Below, piece by piece: positions 63,730-64,000 of a stretch of DNA of 64,000 nt. The translations under genes were made by a program, and so were the position numbers. The stretch is from Thermocrispum agreste DSM 44070. GTDB taxonomy: Bacteria > Actinomycetota > Actinomycetes > Mycobacteriales > Pseudonocardiaceae. The stretch covers positions 248,001-312,000 of the forward strand of contig NZ_ATYX01000007.1 of NCBI RefSeq assembly GCF_000427905.1. Reading direction: 5' to 3'. The stretch's first letter is position 1. Every line of letters starts with the position of its first letter. The notes beneath the pieces are model-generated. The model was not told where the DNA came from and searched no databases. It worked only from the letters and a program-made list of their open reading frames with translations.

Positions 63730-64000
63730 TCACAGCTCCTGCAGGATCGCGTTCAGCAGGTCGCGGGTGCGGCGCGGGTCCAGCGCCTGGACCGACACCC
63801 GGTCCATCACCGCCAGGTAGTTGTCGATGTCCTGGCGCTTGTCCAGGTAGAGCGCGCTGGTGAGCTGCTCCAGGTACACCACGTCCGGCAGCTCCGACTC
63901 CGGGAACCGGAGGATGGTGAACGACCCACCGGACGCCGCGTGGCCGCCCACCGAGTACGGCAGCACCTGAATGGTGACGTTCGGACGCCTGGACATCTCC
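63730..64000 (-). CDS. DUF5753 (Scr1-like) regulator, C-terminal part, cut by window end
   Basis: The 90 visible residues (SRRPNVTIQVLPYSVGGHAA, GGSFTILRFPES, VVYLEQLTSALYLDK) form the end of a DUF5753 domain, which in actinobacteria normally follows an XRE helix-turn-helix. The 5' part lies beyond 64000. The stop is at 63730-63732. Confidence 0.85.
   Translation of the reverse strand, partial: EMSRRPNVTIQVLPYSVGGHAASGGSFTILRFPESELPDVVYLEQLTSALYLDKRQDIDNYLAVMDRVSVQALDPRRTRDLLNAILQEL

Overview
The window is high-GC, densely coding bacterial DNA of actinobacterial character, probably from the order Pseudonocardiales. The reasons are frequent GTG starts, 1- or 4-base gene overlaps, an ftsE-ftsX-smpB block with prfB nearby, a tmRNA tag ending in QRDFALAA, a DUF5753-type regulator, and histidine and leucine pathways of actinobacterial layout. 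Genus assignment is inference only.

Layout. 0.1-7.6 kb: a VOC protein, then a leucine/branched-chain operon (acyl-CoA dehydrogenase, methylcrotonyl-CoA carboxylase alpha and beta), a secreted SGNH esterase, and a TetR regulator. The same GTTAGCG-NN-CGCTAAC operator lies before the carboxylase operon and before the TetR gene. 8.1-12.1 kb: a PhzF-like protein, a class III cyclase with an N-terminal regulatory domain, an enoyl-CoA hydratase and two unknowns. 12.3-19.2 kb: a complete, translationally coupled histidine utilisation operon, hutH-hutU-M20 amidohydrolase-hutF-hutI.

19.7-35 kb is the most interesting part: a bacterial microcompartment (BMC) locus. One operon encodes a glutamine-synthetase-like ligase, three shell proteins (BMC-P, BMC-H, BMC-T), a CoA-acylating aldehyde dehydrogenase, an opine-dehydrogenase-like protein with an N-terminal helix plus Pro-rich linker typical of a lumen-targeting peptide, and a malate/lactate dehydrogenase with an unusual N-terminal module. 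Around it stand an FAD amine/amino-acid oxidase, a three-gene set resembling N-methylglutamate synthase (glutamine amidotransferase, GXGXG subunit, FMN/Fe-S subunit), RidA, an APC permease, a GntR regulator and an IclR regulator. A shared palindromic site (TTTCGNATACNGTAT-like) lies in front of every transcript of the set except the IclR gene, where it lies between the permease and iclR. I infer a GntR-controlled pathway in which an imported amine is attached to glutamate, the N-substituted glutamate is oxidised to an aldehyde, and the aldehyde is converted to acyl-CoA inside a small-shell microcompartment. The substrate is not determined by sequence.

35-42 kb: a small unknown protein, OsmC, then a sugar cluster (GH3 hexosaminidase, two ABC permeases, a binding lipoprotein, a ROK repressor) with repeated TTTCC/CAGT elements at its promoters. 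42-50 kb: two PH-domain membrane proteins and a seven-gene Mrp Na+/H+ antiporter operon, with a divergent TrkA-C-type subunit. 50-51.4 kb: repeat-rich intergenic DNA and the tmRNA gene ssrA. 51.4-56.2 kb: an ABC-2 exporter facing a sensor/histidine kinase/LuxR-regulator operon; the kinase has a one-base frameshift at a G run. 56.2-64 kb: amidohydrolase, smpB, ftsX, ftsE, a lone alpha/beta hydrolase, prfB, PadR regulator, SDR, YbaB-like protein and a truncated DUF5753 regulator. No CRISPR array, insertion sequence, prophage or tRNA was seen.
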